64,000 bases of DNA from the NCBI GenBank assembly GCA_914767715.1, contig OU612065.1:27094001-27158000 (forward strand). Direction: 5' to 3'. Made by a program: the position numbers and the translations under genes. Numbering within the stretch: position 1 is the stretch's first letter; the number at the start of each line of letters is the position of its first letter. Positions 12,001 to 27,200 of the stretch are shown one piece after another. Under the pieces are notes generated by a model. The model saw nothing but the letters and a program-made list of their open reading frames with translations, did not search any database and had not been told where the DNA came from. The stretch comes from Membranipora membranacea (Eukaryota > Bryozoa > Gymnolaemata > Cheilostomatida > Membraniporidae).

Positions 12001-15000
12001 TTGGATTGCCTCTGATCTGAGCACCTTGCAAGATGGGTACGAAACTAATTTTATGGTTTTTGTTCATATTTTTGTGGGCACATAACTCATAAACATGAGG
12101 ATCACAAATACAACAGAGCACTCCTTGCCCATTCTGCTTGCAGGATAGCCTTGTGACATAGTCTATCTCTGCAGCACAGCAGTGGTGGCGCTGCCTTCCA
12201 TCAAGAAAGGCAACTCCCAGGGTTCAAGGTTATGAGATATCAAAACCAGTGTTCCATTTAGGCCCAAATATTTCCAAATTATGGGTTTCCATTGTTTGCC
12301 CAATTATGGTACTCAGACTAGGTGAATTAGTTCAAGCCCTGTGCTGCAGAGACGAACGTATGCCTCAACAGTTCGCACATGCGCAGACTGCTCCTTGCCA
12401 GGGTCAGGGTGGCAATTGGCAACATAAAGTTTGAGATGTGTCTCTTAAAATCAGCCTGATATGCAACCTTCTCAAATTCTGCCTGCGTATAGAGTTGCTT
12501 TCCTCGATCATCCAAGGTCAAGGTCAAGGCCAGCGGATAAAGTGAATCCCTCCATATTATTTGGGTACTTACTGTACTTCTAAACGTCCAGTAATCAGTA
12601 GCATCTTGGAATGTGTGCATAGCCCACTCCTTCAGTATTGTTCTGGGTACTTGGTTAGTCATGATGTCCTTGAGAAGGTCACGCAGTACCTGGTGGCTAG
12701 CCTGAGATCCTCTCTGCTGTACAGCAGCTAGTCTATCATAGTATCGAGTTATGGGGGCGTCATGTTCTATCACCCGCTTGGCACATCTCTGTAACAGGTT
12801 TACAAATGGAGGATACAGGAGCAAAGCAGAAGAATATTGGAAATATGGTTTAAACCCTGTTAAATAATCTATTGGTGGTTTGACCAATTCAATGAAATAT
12901 GATCAGGATGATACACTGATGATTATGGGTGTTACGATTGTTAAACGAAATGGACTGCTGATACATTAAAAACATAGTTTCCTTACATCATGTTATGTTC
13001 AAACTTGATGTATAACAGCATCAAAACAACTCTTACAATTGTCAGGCTGGAATGCTGTTCAAGTGAATGAATGTGCGCAAATCAATCAAACCTGTTTGAA
13101 TATATCGAGGAGGCTTGTTGATGCTGGGTTATCTTCCACCAGCCTCATCTGTGGTGCAACAGCAACAACCCTAGGCACGGTGAAGTACAGTAGGCGCTGT
13201 GATGTCTCCTTCTGCTTAGTGAGGAAATGGTTCATCATACGGAGCAGCTGTAAAACTCGCTCCTCACGACGAGCTTCTGTCAGGTTAGCATCGTTCACCA
13301 CTAAATACGGGTAAACCTGCAAAGTTAGAATGGATAAAATAATAAATACAAAACAATATGTTGATTTTTTAGATTGAAATATGTGTGAAATATCTCTCAC
13401 AATTAATCTGTCTGATGGACTAAATTTAGGGTTCATTGGGGAAACCAACTGATCTGCTTCTTCTCTGAAATATGGCATGGGAATGTTACTAAAACTTGAT
13501 CCCATAATCTTTAAAATACGTAAAAAAAGTCTCGCAAAAATTGTAACTATTTTCCACAACCATAGATAATTGTGATAGCTCACACGCACTTAAACACAGA
13601 AACATCTATAAATTATTGAACAGAAACTTTTACAATCTTGCTGCAACTTGCATGTCTAAATACATTACATTTCACAATGTAACCTTCGATGGTTGCCCTG
13701 AAAAGCGCATTATCCTTTCAGCTAATTAGATTAAGGTTACAGGGACATGGACCTCATGCAACCAGCGCGGAGGTGTCACTCAGAATCTGCTATTTATAGT
13801 ATTCTCACCCTAGCCAGTTCATGAATTTTTCATCTCATAACCTTATCAGGACTGGATTGTATATGCACCAAGTTTGCCGGCTCATAAGGTCTTTCAATTA
13901 CAAAGAGTGAAACTATTGAGGCCAAATCCTTTCTAATTCATATTGTTTTCATGAACTCCTAGGTCTTTTAAATTCTCATTTAGGCTGACTTGTTTCCAAG
14001 AACTTTTGACATTCTAGCAACGCATTGATGGATTTGAAAATTAATGAGATCTCTTACAATCAGTAAGACACAATCAGGTGACGATTCAGCAATTATCTAT
14101 TGTAAAACCCCAAACTGGCTGAAAATTATTTAATTGAGTCATCATGTCTGGACTAATCTTCAATCAATACCAAAAACACAGCAAAAAGGTTATTGCCATC
14201 GAGCTAATATTATAATAATATTATTAAATCCATATAATCTGTATCATACCATTAAATACACATATGTTTTTATTTTATTTTCATGCATGCTTACTATTAT
14301 CAATTAGTACATTGTGTGCGATAATTTTATTTAATTACCATACCTTTCCATTATGCCCCCTGATATAAAGTCGTCTAGCCGCTGTGTTCAGCTTGTGGAC
14401 TATCTCGACCCTGGGCATGAATCTTGCTATCCTGACATAATAATGACTATGCTTAGGTAGGAGGAATTCACCAGGCAGCTCTACTTCGGCTGTTTGTAAC
14501 GAGAAGTTACTTAGAAATCTACACTTTTCTTCTATCAGCGACATTCTGCATAAAATAGGACAAAACAGTCATATATATATAATATATAATAGCAAATTTA
14601 TCTGTGTATATGAACTGGTAAGGATACAGACACATAAACTGATGCACATAATTATGTATAGAATTATAAAGGATCTAATAAGATACATCTATAAGAGGAA
14701 AGAGACATTTGATTACTGATCGGCAGTTTGATATATAACTGGTGATAGGGATGTGAAATGTTCAAATACGCAATAGTCTGTTTTTAACTGAGGCAATAAT
14801 TTTAAAATCTAAATCCGTTAACAGAAAAATGCTTTAATTCTCCCCTGGCCGGAGGGCGTGGGGAGGGGCAATAGTTTGGGGGCAAAAAACTAGCTTCAAT
14901 TACTTTGGGAGTAGTTTAGTTTTTGCCTCCAGGAGTTTGATCCATTTCTTCAGCAGCACAATAAGATTGTGTAGTTTTGTGGCTCCGGACACTTTGAAGT

Positions 15001-15201
15001 CAAAATCTTTGGTGAACTGCTGTTTCATTTTCTGGAACACTGGATCCTGAGCTGTCATCTGAGCTCGTCTGGCGAGAGACTCGCTGGCAGCGGTGGAGAA
15101 CTGCTGACTGACAGCAGAGACGTTCTCTATACCGATACCGAATGTGCTGACGAGCTTCTTTACAAAGTTTAGAGTGTGTGGTGTGATTGTGGCATCACTC
15201 A
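9087..15201 (-). CDS. TRRAP: TRRAP exons 55-62: kinase-like domain and FATC (residues 3478-3975)
   Basis: Exons: 14904-15201, 14344-14545, 13092-13316, 12573-12788, 11640-11781, 10363-10559, 9711-9816, 9087-9196. The PI3K-like fold is recognisable ([20 protein letters not shown], then [20 protein letters not shown], then [20 protein letters not shown]). Where active PIKKs carry the catalytic loop GDRHxxN and the DFG motif, this protein reads [13 protein letters not shown] and [14 protein letters not shown]. The catalytic Asp/Asn and metal-binding Asp are therefore absent, as expected for the TRRAP pseudokinase. The last exon gives the short FATC tail ending [14 protein letters not shown], which matches the family C terminus. 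Confidence 0.95.
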
Positions 15202-18200
15202 CTGAAACAATACAGAAAGGACATGTTCAGCAATTGGCTGGGCAGGAAATTGAGTCTAATAACATACCTACATATGTGACTATAAAATGTGGCTGCTGGT
15301 AGTGGGGAAATACTTAGCACATGGTATTACATCAGCAAATCATATTATTGGAACGGCGACATGAAAACTTCCAAACTGTCTCTTAACGTACTAGTAACTG
15401 ATACCTAATGTATGGGGACTTCTATGGAAAACTGTTGAGACTCACTCGGGAAAACAATGATAAAAAGGCGAGACACACTAGTAACTGAAAAATACGCTCC
15501 GACTGAGTGTTTATTTTAAATTTCTAACTTATCACATCAACAGAAAGTAATATCAATACTTTGAGCACCCTCGTGTCACAATAAAATATATTAAGGATTC
15601 ATTCAAATATAATTAAAATAGATAACAAAAATCGATAGAAATGTAGAATAGAAGAGATAAAAAGTTATTTATATTATATTATATTATATTATAACTATCA
15701 TTAGTGCAACCTTTGGGTACAATGAATCAGTGACCTGGGCTGGGAGTTTTCTTGTTGCTGTGACTAGTTGACTTCACCCTGGGCATTGTAGACAATAACA
15801 ATTAATACCGACAGTGGGCATGGTCAACGAAAAGTAAACCAACCACATTTGACTTTGTGTGGACTCAAAAATAGTTCATATTTTGACTGTACTGAATCTG
15901 CTGATAAATTATATGGATTTCTGCCAGTTCTCACCCTCAAACTTAGAGACTACCCAAAGGCCAAACGGGTGTTATCACCAACATGTTTTGTTACATGTGA
16001 AAGGAACATCTGAGATAGTTTTAAAATTTTTGATACTATGGTCACACTCTCCTGCTGCAATCTGATATCAGAGTTGCCCATCCTCAGTTTTAAATTTGTG
16101 CACCTAAAGATGATTTTGATGTAACCCGTCTGTTTAGAATATAGGCTATGTTTCTATTTTGCAGTGGTAACAGCACTCCTCATCAGGCTAATTAACATTC
16201 TATTTTCAATACTATCTAAAAATGTAAGTATGTCAAGTTATCTAAATAACCCTCATATAAGAAGTCTGGGCCTAAGTTACATACCTGCTGCCCGATTCTC
16301 AAAGGCGACAACATAACACTTAGTCAGTCCTTGTTTGAGCTGTCTCAGAACCTCCTCATACCATGTCTCCCTGAACCAGACCATCTGAAGAAAAGGGGGA
16401 GATAATCTCATACTCAATAGCAGATAAATAATAATATCAGTCAGCAAGGCCCTGACTACCAACATGTACTCAAAGAGGCCAATCTAGGGTGTCAGGGTCA
16501 GGGTAGTATCATATAGTAATTATCTTCTTTTTTTTCCTTTCCGTATTATCACCTTGTGTTATTTGAATGTCAAATAAACATCATCATCATCATGTTTATT
16601 GGTTAATCAGATATTGCAATGTGGATTAGGGTACAAAAACAGAGATATTGGATCTTAGTTTTAAAAGCTGAAATGTCAGCCCCTCTGTGCACATTTGAAC
16701 CATCTCATGATTGTTTCAAAGATCTGCCAGGAGGAGGAAAATCCTCAGATGATTTTACCTGGTCTACGATCCCCTCCAGTGATGACAGTATGGTGGGATG
16801 GAGGTCCCTCTGCATGTGCATAATCCTGCTACATCTCCACATAGGGGGTGTGGCTCTGATAGGACCGGCATCTGATTGGCTGGTTGATCCTGCAGTTCCA
16901 GAACTGGAGAGCCCTGAACTCTGTCCTGCACTCGAACTACCCAGTGAGGAATCTACAATAATATATTATATAATATTATATTATATGATATGGGTTGAGC
17001 AGATAACTCAATAGGGCGATTCAACAGATGGAGGTCACTCATTTTTCACCGATTCTTATTTCACATGTACAGAAAAATCATCTAATTATGATAATACTGC
17101 GATTTGGCTTCTCTTTTGTCAAGTGGGGAAAATTCCATCCATATCAATTCAAACCGATTTCACAATTCTATAGATATTGGTTAGCAAGCTAAATAATAAT
17201 AACTATATGCTGTGACTGTTGAAGCAATTAGGCACTTGTACCATAATACTATTATGAGAGCTGCAAGAGTTTACTAACTAAACTTTGAGCTGCATGGTAA
17301 CAACATTATATACTACAACTATCACAAGCACTCTGACAATTGCTTTTTTACTTTCTTACATGAACTATTTTAACTGGAGCACCCAGCTTTTTACCTTTGA
17401 GTATTGTCAGCATTCTAATATTATCATTGTTACCACAAACGACACATGAATGTAGACATAACATAACATAAAAGCACAAACTGACCTGTCCCAGACAGAG
17501 CAGACCTGATAGCTGCCACACTGCTTGTGCTGCCGGCTCCTCCTGTACTCCCGCTGCTCGATGTAGTGACAGCAGCCAGGATAGCCGATGGTTTGGTATC
17601 AGATGATGTAGTTGCGGTGGCTACAGTGGCGGATGCAGTTGAAGCAGGGGTGGCTGTCACAGGGGCGGAGGTGGTCACTGAGGAGGCAGCAGCAGTAGCT
17701 GGCTGCTCTGAGGATGCTGACCTATAATATCAGAAACGTGATATTTGCTGAGGTGTTTATAAGTACGAGGGCAAACAAACATGAATTAATAGTCAGCAGG
17801 GCTCCACACCTAATTTTAACATTAATAGTATAATTTCTTACAAATGAAGATTAGCCAACTGCACTTATAGGAAGAATTTTCGAGACATAGATATGTCATC
17901 TGATAATCCAACAATTTTTGAGCATTAGGTAACCATGTAGATTGCAGAGTGGTCTTTTAATTAAAATAAGTGATAAGGAAACTTTGTAATCATCACTTCA
18001 CTTTAAATCTTTTCTCATTTACTCTTCCTATAGCACAAGATCGTTCTTAAATTGCTCAATCAGAATGTAGAATGTTTCATCAAAGAGCTGTGAGCAACCC
18101 CCAAGGCTTACAACTATTGTACTAAAAAATAACTGACCTGCTAACAGAAGCGCTGTGTATCTCTCCGGTGCTCTTGAATCTCTCCCTTTGTTCTATCTTG

Positions 18201-21200
18201 AGTGTTAGATAGAGAGTTCTTATAGGGAAGTATACAGCCTGAGGATACATCCTACCCACCTGACTCAGTAGGTTCAGTATCAGCTTACCTTCATTACGTA
18301 CCAGACACGTCAACAACTGTGGAATCCTATAAAACAGAGTAAAATAAATTGGAATTGAATTTCTTTTGGTGAATAGTACACTGTCTCAATCGAGAGAAAA
18401 TGAGCTCTATCAATTAATTTTCCACGGCCACTAAAAATACATAAACAAGACACATAGGAATATGTTGCTCAACCTGGCAAGCCATCGAGCAGACAACTTT
18501 ACTCCAAAAGTTGCAAATCGACTAATGAATTATTTGCTTCCTCATCATCATCAGTATAAAAACCTAAAATGTGCCCAACCCTAATCAATGAAATTGACCT
18601 CAGGTTCGTCACACAAAGTTACTTCAAATGGTACTCAAGCTAGGAGAAATATTTCACTCTCTATCAAGCAGATATATACATACAATAGTATATCATGGGA
18701 TCATTGTGCTCAGCATCACTTACCACGGCAGCCATTGGATAGGAGGCACACCCACACAGTAGTTATCTACTGCCTCAGCTAGACTCAGCTTCTCATCATC
18801 GTATGTAAGAAGCCAGAGAACCTTAGCTAAGTATTTCCTAGATCTGCTCTCGTTCTGGTGTCGGCAAGCATGCAGGAAACATGTGATGGCGTACACCCCA
18901 GTCGATATGGTTTTCTAAAAAAAAATATCTGTCTTTAACAAGCAATTCAGCACTGCAATGCACCCAGTGAACTTTTAACAGAGCTAGTAGACAAAGCATT
19001 GAATTCAAAATTTACACATGAAATTCTATATTTTTAAATTAGCCTTGTCACGGCCTATTATGGGGTATTAAGTTGTAAACGAAATGATGTTTTTTGAACA
19101 CGCAAATAATTTACCGGAGACTTGGTGAATATCTGCTCCAGGTAGTCTCCCCACAGAGCCCAAGCTTTCACCAGAGTATCATGCATCTGTACAGCTGCAG
19201 AGAAAGCCTTGTTAGCGTCATCAGATCTACCGAGCTGCGCCAGGAACATTCCTTTGAGAGCGTAAAACTCGGCCGTCATCTCCTTAGTGAAATACTTGAG
19301 ATTGGTAGACTCGATCACCTCCAGTCCTTCCTGTAGCTCATTCTTTCCCATACCTCCAGCCATCAGCAGGTGACACTTGACCTGCTGTTTGATCTTCTGA
19401 TAGCAGTCGAGGATCGGTACAGAGGGGATGGTGTGGATTCTGCTGAGAGAATCCAGACATACACCAGTCAGGTTGTGTTTACGAGCGATCTTACCGTAGT
19501 GTATCATAGCTTGGGCTGATGCGTGTACTCCTAACATAGAGTTGTTGGACTGATTCTACAAGATCGCAAAAAAATGGAAGGATGAACCAGACATAACTGT
19601 CATCGAACAATTAGGTCAATCTGTTAATTAAAACATGAACATTTCTATAAATATAAAACATATCTTATCATGGCATATCATATCATATCATATCCAAACC
19701 GCACAGTAATGCTGTTCAATGTCAGTAAGGAGTTACTAACTCTAACTCATCGATGCCAGTTCCTGCCAGTTCCTGCCAGTTCCTAGAACTTAACAACAAT
19801 TCTCTTGTAAATGAACACTGAGTAGGCAACTCCAACTTACACTATTCTGTATCATTCTTGCAATGCGCCGCATAATATGAGCTTAATTTACCTGAGAATC
19901 ATAGTGGTTGATGATAAACTGATAGTGATGTTGTCTCCAGGCGAACACATCGCTCCAGTGGCTCAGATCGTCTGAGAGGATTGGGAGCCTGTTCTTCCAG
20001 GTCTTTACTATAGCCTTCATATCATGTAGATTACTCGTGTTACGAGACACTGTAGCAGGCTGCAGTCCGTGACTGATCTGGGCTGCCTCCTGTAACTCCA
20101 TTATCTGCTGAGCTGCCTGTAAAATAACATTGCATGGTAGGTTAGTTTAGTTTAGGATTATGATTATGAACAGATGTGATATTATCATGCGATAATAGAA
20201 ATGGATCACGGGTGTTCCGGATCTAAATGGCACTAAAAATCTAAAAATTGTTGTCACGGTATGTTAAAGTAAATGATAAAAAAAAAACATTGGTAAGTCT
20301 TCTGTTGCACACTGACATTGTGATTACACTAAAAGTAAGCGTATCTTTGATCGTTACTTTAGTCAAAGTAACTAACATGTGCCTGCCCCTAGTTCTATTG
20401 CGTATCCTCGGGACTTCACACCAATTTACATCAGAGGATATTTGGGCTACATGGTTTTATGTGTTCCAACAGAGAGATAGCAAAAGTATCATTGGTGCTC
20501 TAATCAATTCTACACATAGGCTGAGTGTGTGAGGATCATAAGGTTAATTCTCATCAATATAAGTTGGCTGTAACTATACCTGTAGGAAGGGAGTATGTAT
20601 GTGTGATACAACTCTAGGAAGTCGTCTCCACTCCTTTATAGCTAGTGTCGTAGACATATCTACCAGCTTGTCAACCATTGACAGGTGCTGCTCATCAGGG
20701 TGACAGATAGCTATATAACCTCTGTACATGCTCACCTATCATAAAACCAAAGGTCATTTAATGGTCCTAATGATAATTATTAACTAATAAAAATTTCAAT
20801 AATAACATATTTAAACGTAATTTAATGATTCCTTTGGCTCATCAATAAACTAGGTCAAATAATCTCTTTTTTAGGACAATTTGTTAGGATATTCTGGCCT
20901 GTTAAACTAAAATGTCTACATACCTTCCATGCGCTCTCTTTGGGGCAGCTGGCTTCAACTTGAGCTAAAGCATCCTTCATCATAGACCAGTTAGGTACTC
21001 TCCATGCACTCTCCAGAATCAGATGTGGGTTCGTGTTACCTAAACAAAGGTCAGCAAAATGATAAATTCAATTGATTTCACAGAGGGTGGGAAAAATCAA
21101 CAATGATGGAGTTGTTTGAATGGTGCAGTTGATGATGAAACCGATACGCTAAAAGCCTGCACATCTCAATGACAACAACCACAGCGATGATTCCATCCGC

Positions 21201-24200
21201 CAAACTGGATGTGGAAACGCTCGATTTTGAGGGAATCAAAATTTATCATAATCAGTTGCTACAGCTGTGCAGACAGCTCCAACCAAGACACTGAAAATAT
21301 AACGTTCAACTTTATTGGCACAATCATCACTTGACATTATATCTTCAAAGTATTCAAAGGCGATTTTAGCACTGACATACATTAGGTCTATGGTCCCAAC
21401 AGGGTCACTTATTTATTAGATGAATTTCAGAGCCCATGGGATCCAGCTATGGACCCTGGTCCGAGTAAAACATACCCTTTGAGTTTGCATATTCCAGCAG
21501 TAAGTCCCACTGGTTGAGCTCCTTAGCGCACTGCACCCAGTGATCCTCCCAGATTTTGAACTCACACAGAACATTAGAGCCGGCCGCAGTGACATTCAGC
21601 TCCCCTCGGGCTTTAGCCATTACCTGCAAGAAACAAAATAATCAGACTAAAATCAATGATTTCATCATCGCAATAGTTGTATGTTAATTGGAATTAAAAA
21701 AAATTTCAAATGTTTGAAAATAATAATTTCATAACATAATTAATTCTAGCTGTTCAGTCTCTTAAGAGTGAAATAAGTCATGATGCTACATGAACACATG
21801 GTGATTATAACATGGCAATAATTTTTATATTTAGTTGAGAATAATATTTTCAGATTGACATTAATACAAGTTGTCCCCTTTCTTATCGGTGAGGCAAGTC
21901 ACGATCATAAATTATTATGACTCTACCCTCTTCCCATTACCTCTTAGATCACAATTCAAGAAAAAAAACAGTGTTTCATAGCTAGTAGGTACAAATGCTT
22001 TCTTTCATAGTCTGACTTCAGATGATTTATCAGGTGAAGTTGCTGATAACACCTTGTGAAAGAGAAATTGGCTCAGTATGTAAAGTACTGAGGCTACTCG
22101 AATTACAAACATCATATAGGTTATCTATTTATTTGCAACCAACCAAAGTATGGTAAAGCAATAAACATATAGTTACTAAATACTTTATGAGTAAAGCGTA
22201 CCTGTTCATAAGACGTCTGGGCTTGTTCATAGTACCCATGTTGTTCATAGGAGAGAGCTGTAACAGTCTCAGGGTATTTAGCCTTCTTAGTCCACAATCC
22301 TGTTAGCATATCCTTCTCTCTTAGTAAGGCGTATATATCTGATAACATGTCATATGTCTCCTTAAAATAACAAAGAAGCTAGATTGGATATATTTAGAGC
22401 AAAAGACAACTCCAATAGTCACAAGGCAGCTTTCTTGAAGTAAAGTTGTATGAAATTTCAATCTTCAAAAGCATTTTTGCATTGCACAGACAAACTCTCA
22501 GGCTGCCGGTAGATTTAATCAAATAATTATGTCCCACAACTCCCAATAAATAAAATAATAACAGCAGAATTAAAAACTGTAATGTTTTTTGAGCTCCTAT
22601 CAAACACATGGTAAGTCAAACTCTGTAACTTTACCTGTTGTATGGCCAGGTTTGGGGTGTTTGGCTCAAAGTCAAACTCAGTTCCAGCAAACTTCTGTTT
22701 GAGCTGTAATACATTAGACTGGCTGCTATCCATAGCCATGTGCTCGAGGATGAGCGCGGCTCTGTGCCACAGGTTGTGAGTCTTACCGATGTATTTAATC
22801 ACTGACGGTCTGATTGGTAGTGAGGGAACACAGCGAGATATCGCCTCAAAGAATATCTACAAGGAAGCAAAGAAAAATAGTCAGTTGAGTAAACAGCAGA
22901 TGCGGAAATTTGAAAATGGAAAAATCCCATTGACTTAAGCTAGATTGACTGTTAAAGTTACTCAGTGTAGGTTGACCAGCATTTTATTGGAGCTCATTTG
23001 TATATACAAAATTGGGTTAGATTTCAATTGTAAGTTTAAAATAAACCTCACATATTTTGATAATTAACACATAAATATTAAAGATCTGTAACTTTGAAGG
23101 TGAATCGAAATCAATTGAATTACTGGTTTGGCTTGACTGAAAGGTAGACTGGAACTTCATCATTGTACATACCTTGCAGGCGCTTGGCTGGACATCTTTT
23201 TGCACCACATGACTCCCACTACACAGGAAGGGTATAAGCTCCGCTGCTAATTTCTGCTGCTGATGATCAGACAGAACTTTCCATATTCTCGGGAAGAGTT
23301 CTATCCATGAGTGTGAGGCCAGCTCAGAGTTAGCGTGAGAGAGCTGACACACGGCAGCAAGGAAAGATACTGTCTTAGTTTCCTGGCACATGTCCAGAAA
23401 CTTAGAGTGACGAGCCAATAACTGCTGCACGGTTTGCTGGGTGAGGAGACAAAGTTCAAAAGGTGAGGCTCTATGGTTTTGTATTACTTCATAGAGTCTT
23501 GAGATACCCAATCTATTCAGATGATTGGAGTATAAGTTGGGTTGGTCTACCACAGAATTTCAAATTTTGAGCTGAATAAAGCAGACAAAAGCTAAACTAT
23601 TTTGTGTCACACTTTGGACAGACAAAAGAAAAGTTAGTAATTACCAAAAATATTCAGTGGAAAAGCAACCTATGACAAGAGATCTATGTTATTTGATCTA
23701 GTTTACCTGAATTTGGATTTGCTTCCCCCACTGATCATCACCTTATCAGCTGAGTGAGCAATATCGAAGGCAGGCAAACACGCAAGCTTGATCTAATATC
23801 TATGCATCCATCAGGATAAGACTTTGCTGTTACCTGTTTAGGTACTTTGCTGTCGCCATCCTGTTGTTTGTTAGCAGAGTTGGCAGCGGTAGAGAATGTA
23901 GGTACAGTTGTACTATCTGTGGAGGTTATAGTATTAGACTCAGGGTCATCAGAGGTCAACTCTATATCAATCTCCTCATCCTCACGGTCTATAGTCTCTA
24001 TGTCCATCGGCTCCTCCTTCATCTTAGTCACCTAGGAACAATTAAGATCAGAAGTAGGTATCAGTACAGTAGGCTTAACATATCATAATGTGATTGTTTC
24101 TTTAATGTACCGATTGTGGCAGTGTTTATCCACAAGGGAATGGTGCATTATGATAGGCTTGATCAGTAAATAAACTAACATGGTGCTTGAGATGCAGACA

Positions 24201-27200
24201 GTTAAAAGACTTTCAATAGGCATAAAGGTTTTTTTTTAAATTGGCAATAAATGGTTGATAAAAAATGGTTGATCAAAGGGAATCAGGTGACTTATCACGT
24301 ACTCATTAAAATAGTGAGCATAGTTACCTGAATGAAAGCAGCCCTCTCGTGGCTGTCAGCGAGTGTCACTACAGAGCAGACAGGTGCTAGCTGATAACTG
24401 GGGGATGCCCCCTGTATGTGTGTTCCATTGACAGCAACAGATAAAACTAACTCAAGACATTGCTTGATCCATAAGTATCCTGCAGATAAAAAATGTTACG
24501 GTGAAGTAAATTGTGATGATCAAGATCATAAACACCATGACTAAATGAAAAGACCTAGTTTTTTTGTCATTATGGTCAATTAAAATTAGGGCCAATTGTG
24601 CATTCATTTAACTACAAAGCAAATGTGAAGAGGACGAAGGAAGTTCCTGTGTTGACAAGCTTGTCAACACAGGCTTGCTTCTAGCCTTCTCAGTGCTACA
24701 AATCTTCCCACTTGGGACCAAATTTTGAAAATCTTTACATAAATTATTTGTATAAAACTAGTGGATTCTGATTGTAATAGGTATCTAATACTGACCAGCC
24801 ATGGCCTCCCAGTTCTGATGTGAGCAGATGTACATCAGCCTGTCAATCAGCCTCTTCTTGATGCTGTTCTCAAACACCTCAAAGAACTTCTGTCTGATCG
24901 CCGACTGCGAGCATCTCAGACCGGCCAGGAACGCCACCTCCAGCTTAGCTGTAAGCTCGGTGTTGGTGAAATCCTTCCCTCTGTAGATAAAGTTTACCAG
25001 CTCGAGGAACTGTGCGTTCAGCTCGAGCTCGTCAGAGAATCTCTTCTCTACATTTTGCATGAGTTTTACTAGCAGGATGACCTTCTCCTTGAGATGAGGG
25101 GTCTGATTGACTGTCAGACCTGCTTTTGTCTTAATCCAATCCTCCACCATCTTTGTGATGGCTTTCATTACCTTAAAAAGACAGAAAAATATTAAATATA
25201 AGCATTGTAACTTCCACAAAATATAGAACTTCTAGTAATAGCAATCGACAATTGATGTTCCTAGTCTAAAAGATTTTGGAAAAAGCAGCCATAGAATCAA
25301 TATTTAAAAATCTTGATCCAGAAGGGTAAGTTCAGCCTAAGATCCAGGCATCAATGCTTACCTTAGCATCAGGGGTTTTCTCTATGAGTCCGACCAGGAT
25401 GGTACCGATAAAGCTCTTCCTCATATCAGGATTCATAACACCGACTCTGTTCTTCACCAGATCTAGACTGAGTATAAGCAGCTCACTGGCTATGGGGATA
25501 TTCTCAGGTGTTGTGGGAGCGAGATGCTCTTTAGCCATTCTTTGTAACACTCTCATAAATGATGTGATGAGACGATCTATATACCCGGCATTGTGACTGC
25601 AGGCCGCCTTGAGTATCATCAGAGTGCCGAATAGCTGAGGGTGAGTGCCTGTGGTAGACTTCTCATAAGAGCTAAGGCCTTCATATACCACCTGAAAATT
25701 TAAATAAAATAAATAATAAAAATACAAAATTGCAGTGCGTGAGGCTAATAGAATATGACTTTTTGTTCTCGTACAAACAATATTACGAGTTTGAGAACCT
25801 GAAATCACAAGGTACACACGACATCTAGAAAAAGGCAAGGCTGTAGTTGATATTTTAACATTTCATCTTCAACCTGAATATATGTATGTGTCATTCTAAA
25901 TGGTAACTTGTGTTACTGATAATATCAAAACCCTCAAATTTATCCAACCACTCCTCGCAAAAGCAGACAAGCTAATGAAAAACAATGCCTACAATCACTT
26001 TACCTTGCTGACACAGGCATAGAGCACTTCCAACTCATCATGCTTAGAAGCCACATTAGAACTGGCCGGCTCAGTAGGGAATATAGACATTAGTTTAGAC
26101 AGTAGGCCATGTACACAGCGTATCACTTTAGTATTTGTACATGTCATACAGGCGGACACTCCTCTCTGTAGGGGCTTCATACTCGACAATATCGTCTCCT
26201 TCTTTAGAATGGTTAACAGATAGGTAAGAAGTTCTAGTGCTGTACAGATGTTTGCATAGTTTGGTTGAGCAGTGTCTACTGTAAGGAACAGCTTCTCAAA
26301 CCTGAAACAACCAGGAAAAAGATCTAAACCTTGATCACATCCTTACTCTCGTTAAATATTAGCCGTAATTGTTCCAATATATTTAAAATTGTGACCAAGG
26401 AATAAAATATGTTCAGCGAGAGTTCCACTTAAAGACTTTGTTTTAGGCTGCTCTTTTGTATCACATCTTATTCTCCATATTTTATTCTATCATGTGAGCG
26501 ATTTTCAGCTATAGAATCCAAATATTGAGGAAGTTATGGCCTCTCAAACTTCCAAGGTGACTGCAATTTATCGGCAGTAAAAATCAGCCGGCAATCCCTA
26601 GGGTACGTCACAGCCAGCTAACCTAGTTGGTCCAAGTGGCGTGATGGTAGCGTCGTTGCCTGTAGATATAGGGACCCGGGTTCGATTCCCACCCAGGTCT
26701 GAATTTTGATCATCAATTATTGTGATTATTAGTGTATTAACTACTAACTCATAATGTCTATGTCACATGTCTATGGTTGTGACATACCCCAGGGGAAACA
26801 TCCGCTTATTCCCAATGCCGATTGAAGGCAATCACCCTGGAAGTTTGAGAGGCCATAACTTCCTCAATATTTGGATTCTAAAGCTGAAAATCGCTCACAT
26901 GATAGAATAAAATATGGAGAATAAGATGTGATACAAAAGAGCAGCCTCAAACTAAGTCTTTAAAACCTGCTTTATTTGATGCAATTATATTGTAAATTTC
27001 TCCAAAACTGAACAGTTTGTTCTTTTGTTCAATTTTTGCCATAATTCAAGCAGCACTCAGTAAGATTGTAGGGTGCTAGAATGACCACACAAAAAAGATC
27101 AGGGAGTTTGGGACAATCCAGGATAATGCAGGATAACCCTATTTTGGAAATGCCCCCTTCAAGGCGAAAGAGAATTCTCGAAACGTTATTGTGTTTTGCT

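Noticed and set aside
26630-26700. Functional tRNA gene
   Set aside because: The B box is perfect but the acceptor and anticodon stems do not fold properly, and it sits inside a foldback repeat; a tRNA-derived repeat is more likely.
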